Below are positions 42,160-50,329 of a stretch of DNA of 64,000 nucleotides, piece by piece. The position numbers were made by a program, and so were the translations under genes. Source of the DNA: a virus; IMG/VR virus record IMGVR_UViG_3300042261_001653, positions 1-64,000 of that record. The stretch is one strand, 5' to 3'. The notes beneath the pieces were generated by a model, which was not told the DNA's origin, ran no database searches, and saw only the letters and a program-made list of their open reading frames with translations. Position 1 is the stretch's first letter. The number at the start of each line of letters is the position of its first letter.

Positions 42160-45100
42160 ATGGATAAAAATAAAAATACAGAAGCAGTGTTAGGCGTAAA
42201 TTTCTTGGCAGAGATGAGCAAATTTACCTTCGCTTCCAAATATGCCCGTTACAACCCCGCAGCTGAGCGTAGGGAGACTTGGCTTGAATGTGTGGGTAGA
42301 ACAGAGGCTATGCATTTGAACAAGTTTAAGAAGGTTTTAAGCAAGGAGGATCTGAAGCGGGTTGAACGTGCTTTTGATGCCGTAAGGGAAAAACATGTTG
42401 TGCCGTCTATGCGCAGTTTACAATACGCAGGTCCAGCTATTCAAGCCAACGAACTCCGATTGTATAACTGCTCAATGCGGCATTTAGATTCAATTCGTAC
42501 TTTTGCGGAGATTATGTTTTTAAGTATGAGTGGTTGTGGCATCGGCATTGGGCTGTATAAAAAGTATATTAATCGTCTGCCTGACTTGGTTAACGCTGAG
42601 GATAAAACCGGGACTATTATTACTTACGTGGTTGAAGATAGCTGTGAGGGTTGGTCCGATTCTTTTGAGGCACTCTTAAACTGCTATATGAAGAATACAG
42701 CATATACTGGTCGCAAGATTGTATTCGATTATAGTCGGGTTAGAAAAGCCGGCACTCCACTTAAAACTAGCGGTGGTAAAGCTCCAGGCCATAAAGGTTT
42801 AAAGAATGCCCATGTTAAGATTAAAGAGCGGCTGGATTATATTATTGAGGAGCTTAATCTCAAGCGTATGCGGTCCATTGATATTTATGATATTTTGATG
42901 CACTGCGTAGATGCTACCCTGTCAGGTGGTTCCAGAAGGTCTGCAACTATTGTGTTGTTCGATAAAGATGATACCGACATGCTGCAGGCTAAGACAAATT
43001 TTACAGTATCTAAACATACTCGGTTTGTATTGGATAAGGATATTCAACGTTGGTGTGGTCGTGTAACCATTAATAAAAAGAAATACGAAGTCGAGCTGAC
43101 CGACTACGAATACAATGAAATGCTGCTCAAACATAATCAGATTTCTTGGATTCACATCGAGCCTCAGCGGGCTAGAAGCAATAACACTATTCGTTTAATT
43201 AGGGAAGAAACTACACAAGCTGAAGTAGATGCATTGGTTGAGCATACTAAAATGTATGGTGAGCCGGGTTTCTTCTTTGCCAATAAAGGAGCAGAAGACG
43301 CCCTGGTAAATCCTTGTTTACCTGGCAGTGCGACTTTAATTACTCAAACAGGTGTCACCACTATGAAGGATATTCAAGTAGGCGATAAGATATGGTCAGC
43401 GGAAGGATGGACTACGGTTATTCAAAAGTGGAACAATGGAATTAAACCAGTATTTAAATATAACACTACAGCAGGTACAGTAGTCGCAACGGAAAACCAT
43501 AAGTTTGTGTCTAAGGGTGAAAAAGTAGAAATTAAAGATTGTGACAGCTTAGATTTATTAACCAACACAGTTACTGCACCTGTTGTTTGGGATCCTCAAG
43601 ATGTAATGGATGGCTTGGTTTTTGGTGACGGTTGTAGAAACGCGAAACAACCATACTTAATTATTGGTAAAAACGACCAAGACTATTTCAATAGCGAAAT
43701 AACCCATTTAATTAAAAATGGTAAAAATCTAAATTACACTGTTGCGACAACCGTCACAAACGAAGAGCTTCCACATACATACGATCGCGTAATACCTGAT
43801 CGCTTTATTTGTGCTTCGCTGTCTAAGATTGCGGGTTTTCTGCGAGGCCTATTTTCAGCTAACGGTAGCGCACACAGTAAGCGCATTTCTTTTAAAACAT
43901 CATCCAATAAGTTAAAAGAACAAGTAATTCTCATGCTATCTTGCTTAGGTATTAAATGCTATAGCACTACAAATAAACCTATTTGGGTAACTTTCAGCAA
44001 TGGGCGTTATCTATGTAAACAATCTTACGATATTAACATTTACGACCGAAAAGGTTTTTCAGCGCGTATAGGCTTTCTGCAACGCTATAAAAATGAAATT
44101 CTAACTGAAGCAATTGCATTTGCGGAAACAAGTAAGAAAGCCATTCGCAATAAAACAACTTACGATATATTTGAAACTACCGCATTAGGCGAACAGGAAG
44201 TATTTGATATTGCCGTAGATAACCAATCACATACTTATTGGTCTGATGGATTTAATGTTTCCAATTGCGCTGAGATCGTAACCATTCCTGTAACCAAGGA
44301 TGGCGTATGTGGCGTACAGAACTGCAATCTTACAGAAATAAATGGCAAGGCCTTAACCAATCAGGAAGACTTAATTAAAGCTGCTGAAAATGCCGCGATC
44401 ATTGGTACCCTTCAAGCGGCCTATACCAAGTTTAAATATCTAGGTAATGCTTCTCGTGAGATTACAGAGGAAGAAGCGTTGCTAGGTATCAGTATTACCG
44501 GTTTATTGGATAATCCTAAAATCTGCCTTAACGAGGAATATCTTACTACGGCTGCTCAATGGGCTTGTGCCACTAACGAGTTGTGGGCTAAAAAATTAGG
44601 TATTAATCCAGCTGCACGTCTTACCTGTGTAAAGCCTAGTGGTACAGTGGGTATTGTATTACAGACATCTTCTGGTATTCATCCTCATCACGCTAATAAG
44701 TATTTTCGTCGTATTCAGTGCAATAAGCACGATCCGGTATTCCAATACTTTAAGAAGCATAATCCTCATATGGTAGAGGAAAGCGTATGGTCAGCTAATA
44801 AGACCGATGAAGTGGTTACCTTTCCTATCTACGTGAATGGTGAAACTATTGTCAAAAAGGATCTTACTGCTCTGCAGCATATGGAGATAATTAAGAAAGT
44901 GTATAATGCTTGGGTAAAACCTGGGACTAGTAAATATAACAAGAAGCCTATTACCCATAATATCTCTTGTACTGTATTGGTTAAGGATGAAGAATGGGCT
45001 GACGTAAGTAAATACATGTACGCCAATAGAGATGCATTTACGGCTATCTCGTTCTTACCTGCTCTAGGCGATAAGCTCTATAAACAGGCTCCACTTGAGA

Positions 45101-45246
45101 GCATTGTTACTGAAGAAGACGAAGCCAAATATCAGGCTTTAATTGCTGGGTATAAACCAGTCGATTATAAGAAGCTGAAAGAGCTGGAAGATACTACGAC
45201 AGCCATGGATACGATAGCTTGCAGCGGTGGGGCTTGTACCATTTAA
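42160..45246 (+). CDS. nrdJ: Class II (B12-dependent) ribonucleotide reductase with intein
   Basis: The reading frame is 1028 residues, of which 317 are an intein (residues 386-702). The spliced enzyme would be about 711 residues, close to the monomeric Lactobacillus-type enzyme. Visible features: NCSMRHLDSIRTFAEIMFLS and MSGCGIGIGL near residue 100-130, the catalytic Cys in NP-CAEIVTIP restored at the splice joint, CVKPSGTVGIVLQTSSGIHP, and the C-terminal redox pair ACSGGACTI. The start follows AAGGA at the right distance. The enzyme makes deoxynucleotides independent of oxygen, using adenosylcobalamin from the host. It ends next to a hairpin-rich convergent gene. Confidence 0.93.
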   Translation: MDKNKNTEAVLGVNFLAEMSKFTFASKYARYNPAAERRETWLECVGRTEAMHLNKFKKVLSKEDLKRVERAFDAVREKHVVPSMRSLQYAGPAIQANELRLYNCSMRHLDSIRTFAEIMFLSMSGCGIGIGLYKKYINRLPDLVNAEDKTGTIITYVVEDSCEGWSDSFEALLNCYMKNTAYTGRKIVFDYSRVRKAGTPLKTSGGKAPGHKGLKNAHVKIKERLDYIIEELNLKRMRSIDIYDILMHCVDATLSGGSRRSATIVLFDKDDTDMLQAKTNFTVSKHTRFVLDKDIQRWCGRVTINKKKYEVELTDYEYNEMLLKHNQISWIHIEPQRARSNNTIRLIREETTQAEVDALVEHTKMYGEPGFFFANKGAEDALVNPCLPGSATLITQTGVTTMKDIQVGDKIWSAEGWTTVIQKWNNGIKPVFKYNTTAGTVVATENHKFVSKGEKVEIKDCDSLDLLTNTVTAPVVWDPQDVMDGLVFGDGCRNAKQPYLIIGKNDQDYFNSEITHLIKNGKNLNYTVATTVTNEELPHTYDRVIPDRFICASLSKIAGFLRGLFSANGSAHSKRISFKTSSNKLKEQVILMLSCLGIKCYSTTNKPIWVTFSNGRYLCKQSYDINIYDRKGFSARIGFLQRYKNEILTEAIAFAETSKKAIRNKTTYDIFETTALGEQEVFDIAVDNQSHTYWSDGFNVSNCAEIVTIPVTKDGVCGVQNCNLTEINGKALTNQEDLIKAAENAAIIGTLQAAYTKFKYLGNASREITEEEALLGISITGLLDNPKICLNEEYLTTAAQWACATNELWAKKLGINPAARLTCVKPSGTVGIVLQTSSGIHPHHANKYFRRIQCNKHDPVFQYFKKHNPHMVEESVWSANKTDEVVTFPIYVNGETIVKKDLTALQHMEIIKKVYNAWVKPGTSKYNKKPITHNISCTVLVKDEEWADVSKYMYANRDAFTAISFLPALGDKLYKQAPLESIVTEEDEAKYQALIAGYKPVDYKKLKELEDTTTAMDTIACSGGACTI
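43315..44265 (+). other. Intein within NrdJ
   Basis: The intein begins with Cys1 in CLPGSATLITQTGVTTMKDI (block A) and ends HTYWSDGFNVSN before the +1 Cys of the host protein. Block B fits GTVVATENHKFVS with T..H. A LAGLIDADG-type endonuclease domain is indicated by DGLVFGDGCR and FLRGLFSANGSA; the second motif has Asn in place of the usual Asp, so cutting may be weakened. It sits directly before the catalytic cysteine of the reductase, so the enzyme is inactive until splicing. Confidence 0.92.
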
Positions 45247-45269
45247 TAGCTAAAAAAAGAAATTTGTAT

Positions 45270-45584
45270 AGCGCCTCTTTTGGGCGCTTGGGATTATAGT
45301 GCGAAGCCTTCGCACCATAATCCCCCATGTTCTTTTTTAACCACCCTCGCGGGTGATACTAGGTCGCCCCGGGGAGCGACCTTCCGAACTTCTTCCGACA
45401 CCACGAAGATGGTGTCGGCCTCCATCTCCGGCAGGTCAATGACCTCCGGAGCCAATTCAAACAGTCCGATGCCATTTACGGCACCAGACCGTTTTGACCA
45501 CGGCTTAACCCAGGCCACTTGGCCTGACTGGGTTAAGACGTATTCGAACTTGCCATCCTCCCCCACAATCCAGAGATCGTGGGG
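45270..45584. repeat. Array of perfect stem-loops covering a small gene
   Basis: Stems: 45270-45275/45283-45288; 45290-45305/45309-45324 (15 pairs, one mismatch); 45342-45346/45351-45355; 45361-45367/45376-45382; 45395-45402/45411-45418; 45426-45438/45440-45451 (12 pairs, one bulge); 45478-45481/45489-45492; 45504-45513/45528-45537 (10 bp); 45561-45566/45579-45584. They tile the whole 104-codon gene at 45294-45605. Confidence 0.85.
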
Positions 45585-45605
45585 AGTGCAATTAATAATT
45601 TTCAT
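45294..45605 (-). CDS. Small protein in a hairpin-tiled gene (103 aa)
   Basis: The start is set at ATG 45605 (MKIINCTPHDLWIVGEDGKF). The beginning resembles small phage proteins of the form INLTPH...I, followed by FELAPEVIDLPEMEADTIFV and VVSEEVRKVAPRGDLVSPAR. So the product looks like a real protein, yet the DNA is a chain of near-perfect hairpins. It is convergent with nrdJ and more GC-rich than its surroundings. Function unknown. Confidence 0.6.
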   Translation of the reverse strand: MKIINCTPHDLWIVGEDGKFEYVLTQSGQVAWVKPWSKRSGAVNGIGLFELAPEVIDLPEMEADTIFVVSEEVRKVAPRGDLVSPARVVKKEHGGLWCEGFAL

Positions 45606-45657
45606 ACAAATAGTCATACCCTTTTTTAACCGTAAACACAGGAGGGGGGTATAGGCT

Positions 45658-45680
45658 AAAAAAAGGGCACAAGGCCCTTT
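45658..45680 (-). terminator. Rho-independent terminator (minus strand)
   Basis: On the minus strand the 7-bp stem AAAGGGC/GCCCTTT (arms 45662-45668 and 45674-45680, loop of 5) is followed by a T-tract ending TTTAGCC. It ends the gene at 45686-46489. The same T-tract plus AGC or AACC recurs after other minus-strand genes. Confidence 0.85.
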
Positions 45681-45685
45681 TGTAA

Positions 45686-46489
45686 TTACGCTTGCGCGGC
45701 CATAACCAACCCTTCCAGCTCAGCTATGCGAGACCTGTCTGTCTCTGTTCTATAAGGCTTCCAGTGCAGCTCTCTTAATTCTGCACTGACTCCCAACCCA
45801 TCGGCTGCGGACCAGAAGGCTTCATCAGCCTTGTGTGAGTCTTTAAGCGCCTCATCCCTATCGGTTGTATACAATATTTTCTTCGCCGCAAGCATGGCGG
45901 AGTCATCCGCTACCAAGTCCGGCGTGTCATCGCCGCAGCCGCTTACAGAATCAACCAACTTCCCGTCCTTTATCAGGACAAAGGCAGCCGCCCGCTGGTC
46001 TCCCAATTCATATACTATAGAATGGCAACCATCCTTTAGGTCTGCCCAATAAATAATTTTGTTCCCATTGATGTAGGCCCACCGGTGTTCTTCTGCCGTT
46101 ACAAAGCACACTGGTTTAGCACAGTTATGCGCTAGTCTTTTTGTAAAGTATCCCGGCCTGAAATCCGGTACTAGCTTTTCCTGATACCCTTCGAGCCACG
46201 CTTGACGAGTTAACCAGCCCTCTGATATTTTAGGAGTCTCCGTGTAAGCATTGCACGGAGGCCAATGATACGTATCGGCTTCCCAACCGTGCCGGGTCAT
46301 AAACTCTTTCGGCACTGTATATGCGCCGACAAATCCGTTATGCCCGCTGTCCTTCTTCACAGCGTCCAACGCCTTGAAGAATTCTACCGGGGCGGCGGCG
46401 GTTGTGCTAGTACGCCGAAACCACGTTTCAGCACTGCCGATGCCACTGAACCGATAAGTCCCAACTACTACCTGATTATTTTTGTTCAT
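45686..46489 (-). CDS. Hypothetical protein (267 aa)
   Basis: The protein starts MNKNNQVVVGTYRFSGIGSA; it has many Trp and Tyr residues (MTRHGWEADTYHWPPCNAYT) and an acidic, Ala-rich C-terminal half. No family recognised. The gene is GC-richer than most of the window and contains several perfect stem-loops (45762-45769/45781-45788, 45816-45820/45828-45832, 45897-45901/45906-45910, 45920-45924/45931-45935, 46238-46244/46254-46260). It has its own promoter and terminator, so it behaves as a single-gene cassette, possibly acquired. Confidence 0.6.
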   Translation of the reverse strand: MNKNNQVVVGTYRFSGIGSAETWFRRTSTTAAAPVEFFKALDAVKKDSGHNGFVGAYTVPKEFMTRHGWEADTYHWPPCNAYTETPKISEGWLTRQAWLEGYQEKLVPDFRPGYFTKRLAHNCAKPVCFVTAEEHRWAYINGNKIIYWADLKDGCHSIVYELGDQRAAAFVLIKDGKLVDSVSGCGDDTPDLVADDSAMLAAKKILYTTDRDEALKDSHKADEAFWSAADGLGVSAELRELHWKPYRTETDRSRIAELEGLVMAAQA

Positions 46490-46493
46490 AGCT

Positions 46494-46552
46494 AAAAAAA
46501 AATAAACCGTTAGCGTCTTAATTAACGACTAACGATCGTTCAATTAATTATA
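46494..46552 (-). promoter_or_regulatory. Promoter plus hairpin leader of the 46489 gene
   Basis: On the minus strand GGTATAATTAATTGAA (TATAAT at 46547-46552) is followed by a stem-loop (arms 46508-46513 and 46529-46534), a T-tract, AGCT and then the ATG at 46489. A TTATTTTT block lies 16 bp upstream of TATAAT. The hairpin and T-tract lie in the short leader itself, as in an attenuator. Confidence 0.6.
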
Positions 46553-46626
46553 CCTTTTATTAACCCCTAAAAATAAGCAGGCCTAGGAAGGTTAATCCTA
46601 GGCCCACAATAAAATTACCGTGTAAA

Positions 46627-47502
46627 TTACTTACACCAGCCAGACAGTGTTCGGCGATTAATTACGGCGCCGCCAACGGTAATATGGGGTAGGCTTTCAC
46701 AACCAGTAAATGCGTCGTCATCAAAAGCGGTTACAGTATTAGGAACTATGTATGCTCCGTTTTTGCCAGTAGGATACTGTAGCAGTTTAGTTTGTGCTTT
46801 ATTGAATAACACGCCATCTAAACTGCTGTAAGCGGTATTAGCTGCGTCTACGGTAATTGCGGTTAAATTAGGACAACGCTCAAACGCACCATCTAAGATA
46901 CTGCTTACACCAGCTGGAATATTTACAGTAGTTAATGTTTCACACCCGGCAAAGGCAGATTGTCCAATGGTGGTTACGCTGTCAGGAATAGTAATAGCCG
47001 TTAATACTTTACATTCGCTAAATGCTTCCCGTCTAATAGCGGTTAAGCCTTGGTTAAGTGTAACGGTAGTCAACGCCGTACAATTGCCAAAAGCTTTTTC
47101 TTTAACTGCCCGTATACCACTGCCTAAGGTAGCTGTAGTTAGAGCATAGCAGCCGTAGAAGGCCAGTTGGCCTAAAGTATTAACACTGGCTGGAATGGTA
47201 ATGGATAATAAATTAAAACAATCCCAGAAGCAGTAATCACCTAACGCAACCAAAGCAGCAGGTAATGTAACCGTCTGCAGTAAAGAGCAACCAGCAAATG
47301 CACGGTCTCCAATGTGCGTTAACGTAGCTGGGAATGAAACGCTACGAATAAATGGACAGCCATAAAATGCAGTTACACCGATTTTAGTTACGGGTTTTCC
47401 TTCAAGCGTATCCGGGATGACCAAATCAGTGCCTGGAATTTTGTCGTTGTATTTATCAATCGTTACTTCGTTTTTAATTATCGTATAATCGTAGGTAGCC
47501 AT
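46627..47502 (-). CDS. BspA-type leucine-rich repeat protein
   Basis: This 291-residue protein has nine or so LRR_5 repeats of about 23 residues (for example ITIPDSVTTIGQSAFAGCET, TVTLNQGLTAIRREAFSECK). No signal peptide is seen. BspA-like repeats mediate binding in bacterial surface proteins and some phage proteins, so it could be a virion adhesin or an intracellular decoy. It stands as a cassette between terminators. TATACT lies 8 bp upstream of ATG with a T-rich region in the -35 position. Confidence 0.85.
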   Translation of the reverse strand: MATYDYTIIKNEVTIDKYNDKIPGTDLVIPDTLEGKPVTKIGVTAFYGCPFIRSVSFPATLTHIGDRAFAGCSLLQTVTLPAALVALGDYCFWDCFNLLSITIPASVNTLGQLAFYGCYALTTATLGSGIRAVKEKAFGNCTALTTVTLNQGLTAIRREAFSECKVLTAITIPDSVTTIGQSAFAGCETLTTVNIPAGVSSILDGAFERCPNLTAITVDAANTAYSSLDGVLFNKAQTKLLQYPTGKNGAYIVPNTVTAFDDDAFTGCESLPHITVGGAVINRRTLSGWCK

Positions 47503-47528
47503 ATAACGTTAGTATACTGCTTGAGGTT

Positions 47529-47560
47529 AAAAAAAGAAAGAGGGCATTTTAAGTGCCCTC
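47529..47560 (-). terminator. Rho-independent terminator (minus strand)
   Basis: Arms GAGGGCA (47540-47546) and TGCCCTC (47554-47560) with a 7-nt loop are followed on the minus strand by TTTCTTTTTTTAACC. It ends the gene at 47580-47843. Confidence 0.85.
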
Positions 47561-47579
47561 AATGCTTAGTTTATTTATA

Positions 47580-47843
47580 TTACTTAGCGGGAGGCATTGG
47601 ACCACGGGGACCTTTACCTTGAGGACCCATTCCTCTTGGACCTTTTCCATCCCTAGGGCCTTTACCAAATTTAGGACCGTTAGGACGCATCTGGGGATTA
47701 CAACATAGGCACTTACAGATTACTTGTATCTGTACTACTTGCGCCTTTGGTTCTTTACGTGGAGCAGGAGCATCTGTCGCTTGGGCTAGCGCAGCACATC
47801 CAAAGAAAGCGATGGTTGCGATTAATACTTTTAGTTTATTCAT
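47580..47843 (-). CDS. Exported Gly/Pro-rich protein (87 aa)
   Basis: The protein has a signal peptide (MNKLKVLIATIAFFGCAALA followed by QATDAPAP). The mature part has a Cys cluster (VICKCLCCNPQM) and a C-terminal collagen-like basic tail made of G-P-R/K-G units. AGAAAGG lies 7 nt before ATG. It would be exported to the periplasm or envelope of the host. Function unknown. Confidence 0.7.
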   Translation of the reverse strand: MNKLKVLIATIAFFGCAALAQATDAPAPRKEPKAQVVQIQVICKCLCCNPQMRPNGPKFGKGPRDGKGPRGMGPQGKGPRGPMPPAK

Positions 47844-47900
47844 AGTTTGACCTTTCTGATTTCACTTTAACATAAAGAACCTGAAGAATAGCTTAAGGCT

Positions 47901-47921
47901 AAAAAAAAGTTTTCACTTTTT
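47901..47921 (-). terminator. Putative terminator (minus strand)
   Basis: On the minus strand a small stem (arms 47906-47910 and 47915-47919, AAAGT/ACTTT) leads into an eight-T tract and AGCC. It separates the structured region at 47930-48335 from the gene at 47580-47843. Confidence 0.5.
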
Positions 47922-47929
47922 CCCAAGAG

Positions 47930-48335
47930 CAGACAATTCAGTCTGTTTGTTATTGGGTTCCCACACCCAACCTCACCATAGTTTTGCTATGGTTAGCGTA
48001 GCTCAGGACTTAGCCCTGAATTTTATACTACGCGGCACGCCCGTATATAGGCTTATTGAACCCTATTTCAATAAGTCTACCTATAAAGTATACTGGCTCA
48101 GTCAATATACTTTACCTTAGCCTGTGTGCATCAGGCCAGCGGTCATAGATCTTAGTCCCCTCGCCCCAGTATTGCACCTGGAGCGACGATCTATTCAAAT
48201 AGTTATACCTCAATATATTGTAATAACCAAGGGGGGTAGATGCAAGCTATCCACCTTTAAGCCGTTCAGCCCTCAGTTCCAACTTTGCCAATTTTTTAAT
48301 AATGCTATCGTTAGTTATAGGTTTATTTTTTTTTA
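47930..48335. ncRNA. Candidate structured RNA in a gene-free stretch
   Basis: Between 47844 and 48343 no convincing gene is found. From 47932 many perfect complementary arms occur: 47932-47936/47953-47957 enclosing CAGAC/GTCTG; 47975-47981/47987-47993; 47996-48001/48028-48033 enclosing TCAGG/CCTGA; 48046-48051/48080-48085 enclosing a 9-bp stem (48052-48060/48067-48075); AAAGTATA/TATACTTT near 48085-48112; 48120-48124/48132-48136; 48145-48151/48188-48194. A T-run at about 48326-48334 could end a plus-strand transcript. Strand, ends and role are unknown; it may instead be the long 3-prime tail of the minus-strand gene at 48344. Confidence 0.5.
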
Positions 48336-48343
48336 GTTAGCCA

Positions 48344-49360
48344 TTATTCCATACCGGGCATCCAACGAGTGTCGGTGCCGTTTTTATATACATCTACAAA
48401 CTCCGCTTTTTCATCTTTCATAAACTCAAGTAATTCTGATTTACGAGATAAACCATGAATCACTAGCCGACCGTTAAGTTTACGAACACGCCAACCCCAA
48501 GAATAGGCGTATGCCGAATAGTTTACCAACACCAACTGCCTTGTAACCCCTTTTCCATCGTCGTCGTCGACGTCCATTCGATATACGGTATTATCACTGA
48601 TAGTTTTATACTCCGGCACTATCATTTCTCTTATCCGTTCCGTAAACGTAATGGCAGTGCGAGAACATTGCGATTGATTCTCAATTAACGTCAACTCCGC
48701 CTCGTTGAATTCCGTGAAACAATTAGCGAAATAAAACTTGGATTCAGGACAATGACGTAACAACCAGTATAACGCAATATTCCCTTCGTTATCCTTTTCC
48801 AAAAATACTTGCTTGGTCAATCTTCCCTGTTTCTCCCATGTTGCCCAATCTAAGCTAGCCCAATCCCGTTTACGCGCCTTATCACATATGATTGCGGCCA
48901 ACAATGATTGATCGTCTGCGCGACTTATCACTTCTTCAAAAGATGCACCCGGTGTCTCTCCGCTTTTCAAGGCCAAGCCGTATAATTTCTGTAATACTGA
49001 ACTTTTTGCTAACTCCTTCTTTAATGTTTTAATTTCAGTATTAATTATTTGCAACTTACCTCGAAGCTTCTGCTGTTCCTCTTCTCGAAACAGCAGCAAA
49101 TCTCGTTTGGCGATGAGGTTTTTTGTGGTCTGCTCTGTTATATCTTGAACAACCTTGGCGGTCTCAGTTGGCTTAGGATCGACTTGAGTAACAACAGTTT
49201 CAGACTTAGTTTCCGGCTTAATAACCGGTTTAATCTTAACCTCCACTGCTTTGTTAGTCTTCGTGAGCTTATTAGTAATTTGCACCGCCTCTTCGACGGT
49301 GAGCTTGATTGGCGAATTAAACATCAATACCGTAGTTTTGTTTTTATGGATGGTGTTCAT
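48344..49360 (-). CDS. Hypothetical protein with Lys/Thr-rich N-terminus and coiled coil (338 aa)
   Basis: The start is set at ATG 49360 (MNTIHKNKTTVLMFNSPIKL), since the open frame upstream runs into the divergent tmk promoter. Residues 10-70 contain VEEAVQITNKLTKTNKAVEV, then a linker and a helical segment (LLLFREEEQQKLRGKLQIIN). The C-terminal half has mixed alpha/beta sequence ending MKDEKAEFVDVYKNGTDTRW. No family recognised. It is divergent from tmk. Confidence 0.6.
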   Translation of the reverse strand: MNTIHKNKTTVLMFNSPIKLTVEEAVQITNKLTKTNKAVEVKIKPVIKPETKSETVVTQVDPKPTETAKVVQDITEQTTKNLIAKRDLLLFREEEQQKLRGKLQIINTEIKTLKKELAKSSVLQKLYGLALKSGETPGASFEEVISRADDQSLLAAIICDKARKRDWASLDWATWEKQGRLTKQVFLEKDNEGNIALYWLLRHCPESKFYFANCFTEFNEAELTLIENQSQCSRTAITFTERIREMIVPEYKTISDNTVYRMDVDDDDGKGVTRQLVLVNYSAYAYSWGWRVRKLNGRLVIHGLSRKSELLEFMKDEKAEFVDVYKNGTDTRWMPGME

Positions 49361-49386
49361 TTTTTTTGTGTTTTCGTTTGCAGCCG

Positions 49387-49414
49387 TTGACAAACGAGGA
49401 ATAGTTGCTAAATT
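49387..49414 (+). promoter_or_regulatory. Sigma70-like promoter of the thymidylate kinase gene
   Basis: TTGACA (49387-49392), a 16-bp spacer and TAAATT (49409-49414) are followed by 8 bp and the ATG at 49423. A leader of 0-2 nt is expected. Confidence 0.65.
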
Positions 49415-49422
49415 GTCTCGAT

Positions 49423-50037
49423 ATGACAAATATGCTTATTTCTTTTGAAGGCAACGATGGCAGCGGCAAATCAACCGCAGCCAACCACCTCCACGACTGG
49501 TTAACTAAAGAAGGATATGAATCAGTGCTCTTTCGCGAGCCTGGCTCTACCCTGTTAGGCGAGGAACTTCGCTCTCTCTTAGTAAAGGAGACCATGGGTC
49601 TGTGTGAGGAAGCGGAGTTGTTTTTATTTCAAGCGGCTAGAATACAGCTGATTAAAGAAAGAATTAAACCAGCTTTAGCCGCAGGAAAGATTGTAATACT
49701 CGATCGATTCTACGATTCAACTTGGGTCTATCAAGGCTACTGCCGAGGACTCGTATTAGTTGACGTAGAATTCTGTAATCGCTTAGCATCCGCGTATATT
49801 GAACCAGTGGCAACCTTCTTTTTAGATACTCCACCTGCCCGTTGTTTGGAACGAATTAAACAACGCGGTAAAGCACCTAAAGATGAGTTGGATATTAACT
49901 GGTTAACCAAGATACACGCAGGCTACCAAGAACTTGTGAAGCTTCATCCCAAAAGAATTAAGGTTATTAACGGAGAACAACCATTCAGTGCCGTAGACGC
50001 ACAGATTCAATTGGAAGTGAAGAAGCTGATTAGCTAA
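49423..50037 (+). CDS. tmk: Thymidylate kinase
   Basis: This 204-residue protein starts at ATG 49423 (MTNMLISFEGNDGSGKSTAA). It has the P-loop EGNDGSGKST, the DRF/Y motif (VILDRFYDSTWVYQG), REPGST for dTMP binding, and a LID region near ARCLERIKQRGK. It phosphorylates dTMP made by ThyX to dTDP. It is the only sizeable plus-strand gene in this minus-strand block, with its own promoter. Confidence 0.94.
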   Translation: MTNMLISFEGNDGSGKSTAANHLHDWLTKEGYESVLFREPGSTLLGEELRSLLVKETMGLCEEAELFLFQAARIQLIKERIKPALAAGKIVILDRFYDSTWVYQGYCRGLVLVDVEFCNRLASAYIEPVATFFLDTPPARCLERIKQRGKAPKDELDINWLTKIHAGYQELVKLHPKRIKVINGEQPFSAVDAQIQLEVKKLIS

Positions 50038-50039
50038 AA

Positions 50040-50329
50040 AGAGAATCTAGTGATTCTCTGTGTAGCTGGAGGTCTAAGCCTCCAACAGGCAACACCTTAC
50101 CTGTTTAAGGTGTTGGCGCCAAAGTACCTCGAAGGGCTTGGCGATGATAGCCGGGGTTTTAATGCCCCGGCTTTTTATTTCAGGTAATTGCTCCGGCTTT
50201 AACCGGACTACAATTACCTTCGTACTTTTCTTGGCTCCGTAGTCATTACGGAAGCCAGAAAAAATTAATGAAGGCCGAGGAACCTCGTGGGTTTTCACGA
50301 AGTCCTCGACCTCCACCTCTCCGGGGAGG
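50040..50329. repeat. Array of perfect stem-loops over the 50074-50334 gene
   Basis: Stems: 50040-50047/50052-50059 (8 bp); 50067-50072/50079-50084; 50090-50099/50106-50115 (10 bp); 50149-50156/50165-50172 (8 bp, then TTTTT on plus, a good terminator for tmk); 50182-50190/50211-50219 (9 bp) enclosing 50192-50196/50203-50207; 50232-50240/50248-50257 with one bulge; 50276-50281/50303-50308 enclosing 50285-50289/50296-50300; 50316-50319/50326-50329. The whole stretch is covered. Confidence 0.85.

Noticed and set aside
43315-44265. Group I intron instead of intein in nrdJ
   Set aside because: The frame is open throughout, with Cys1, a block-B-like His region and a terminal Asn before Cys, so it is a protein-splicing element.
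45247-45290. Simple terminator of nrdJ
   Set aside because: The 6-bp stem at 45270-45288 has no T-tract on plus. It is listed as part of the hairpin array; it may still slow polymerase.
48124-48336. 70-codon plus-strand frame in the non-coding stretch
   Set aside because: Composition is unlike a protein here, no ribosome site is seen, and the DNA is dominated by stem-loops.
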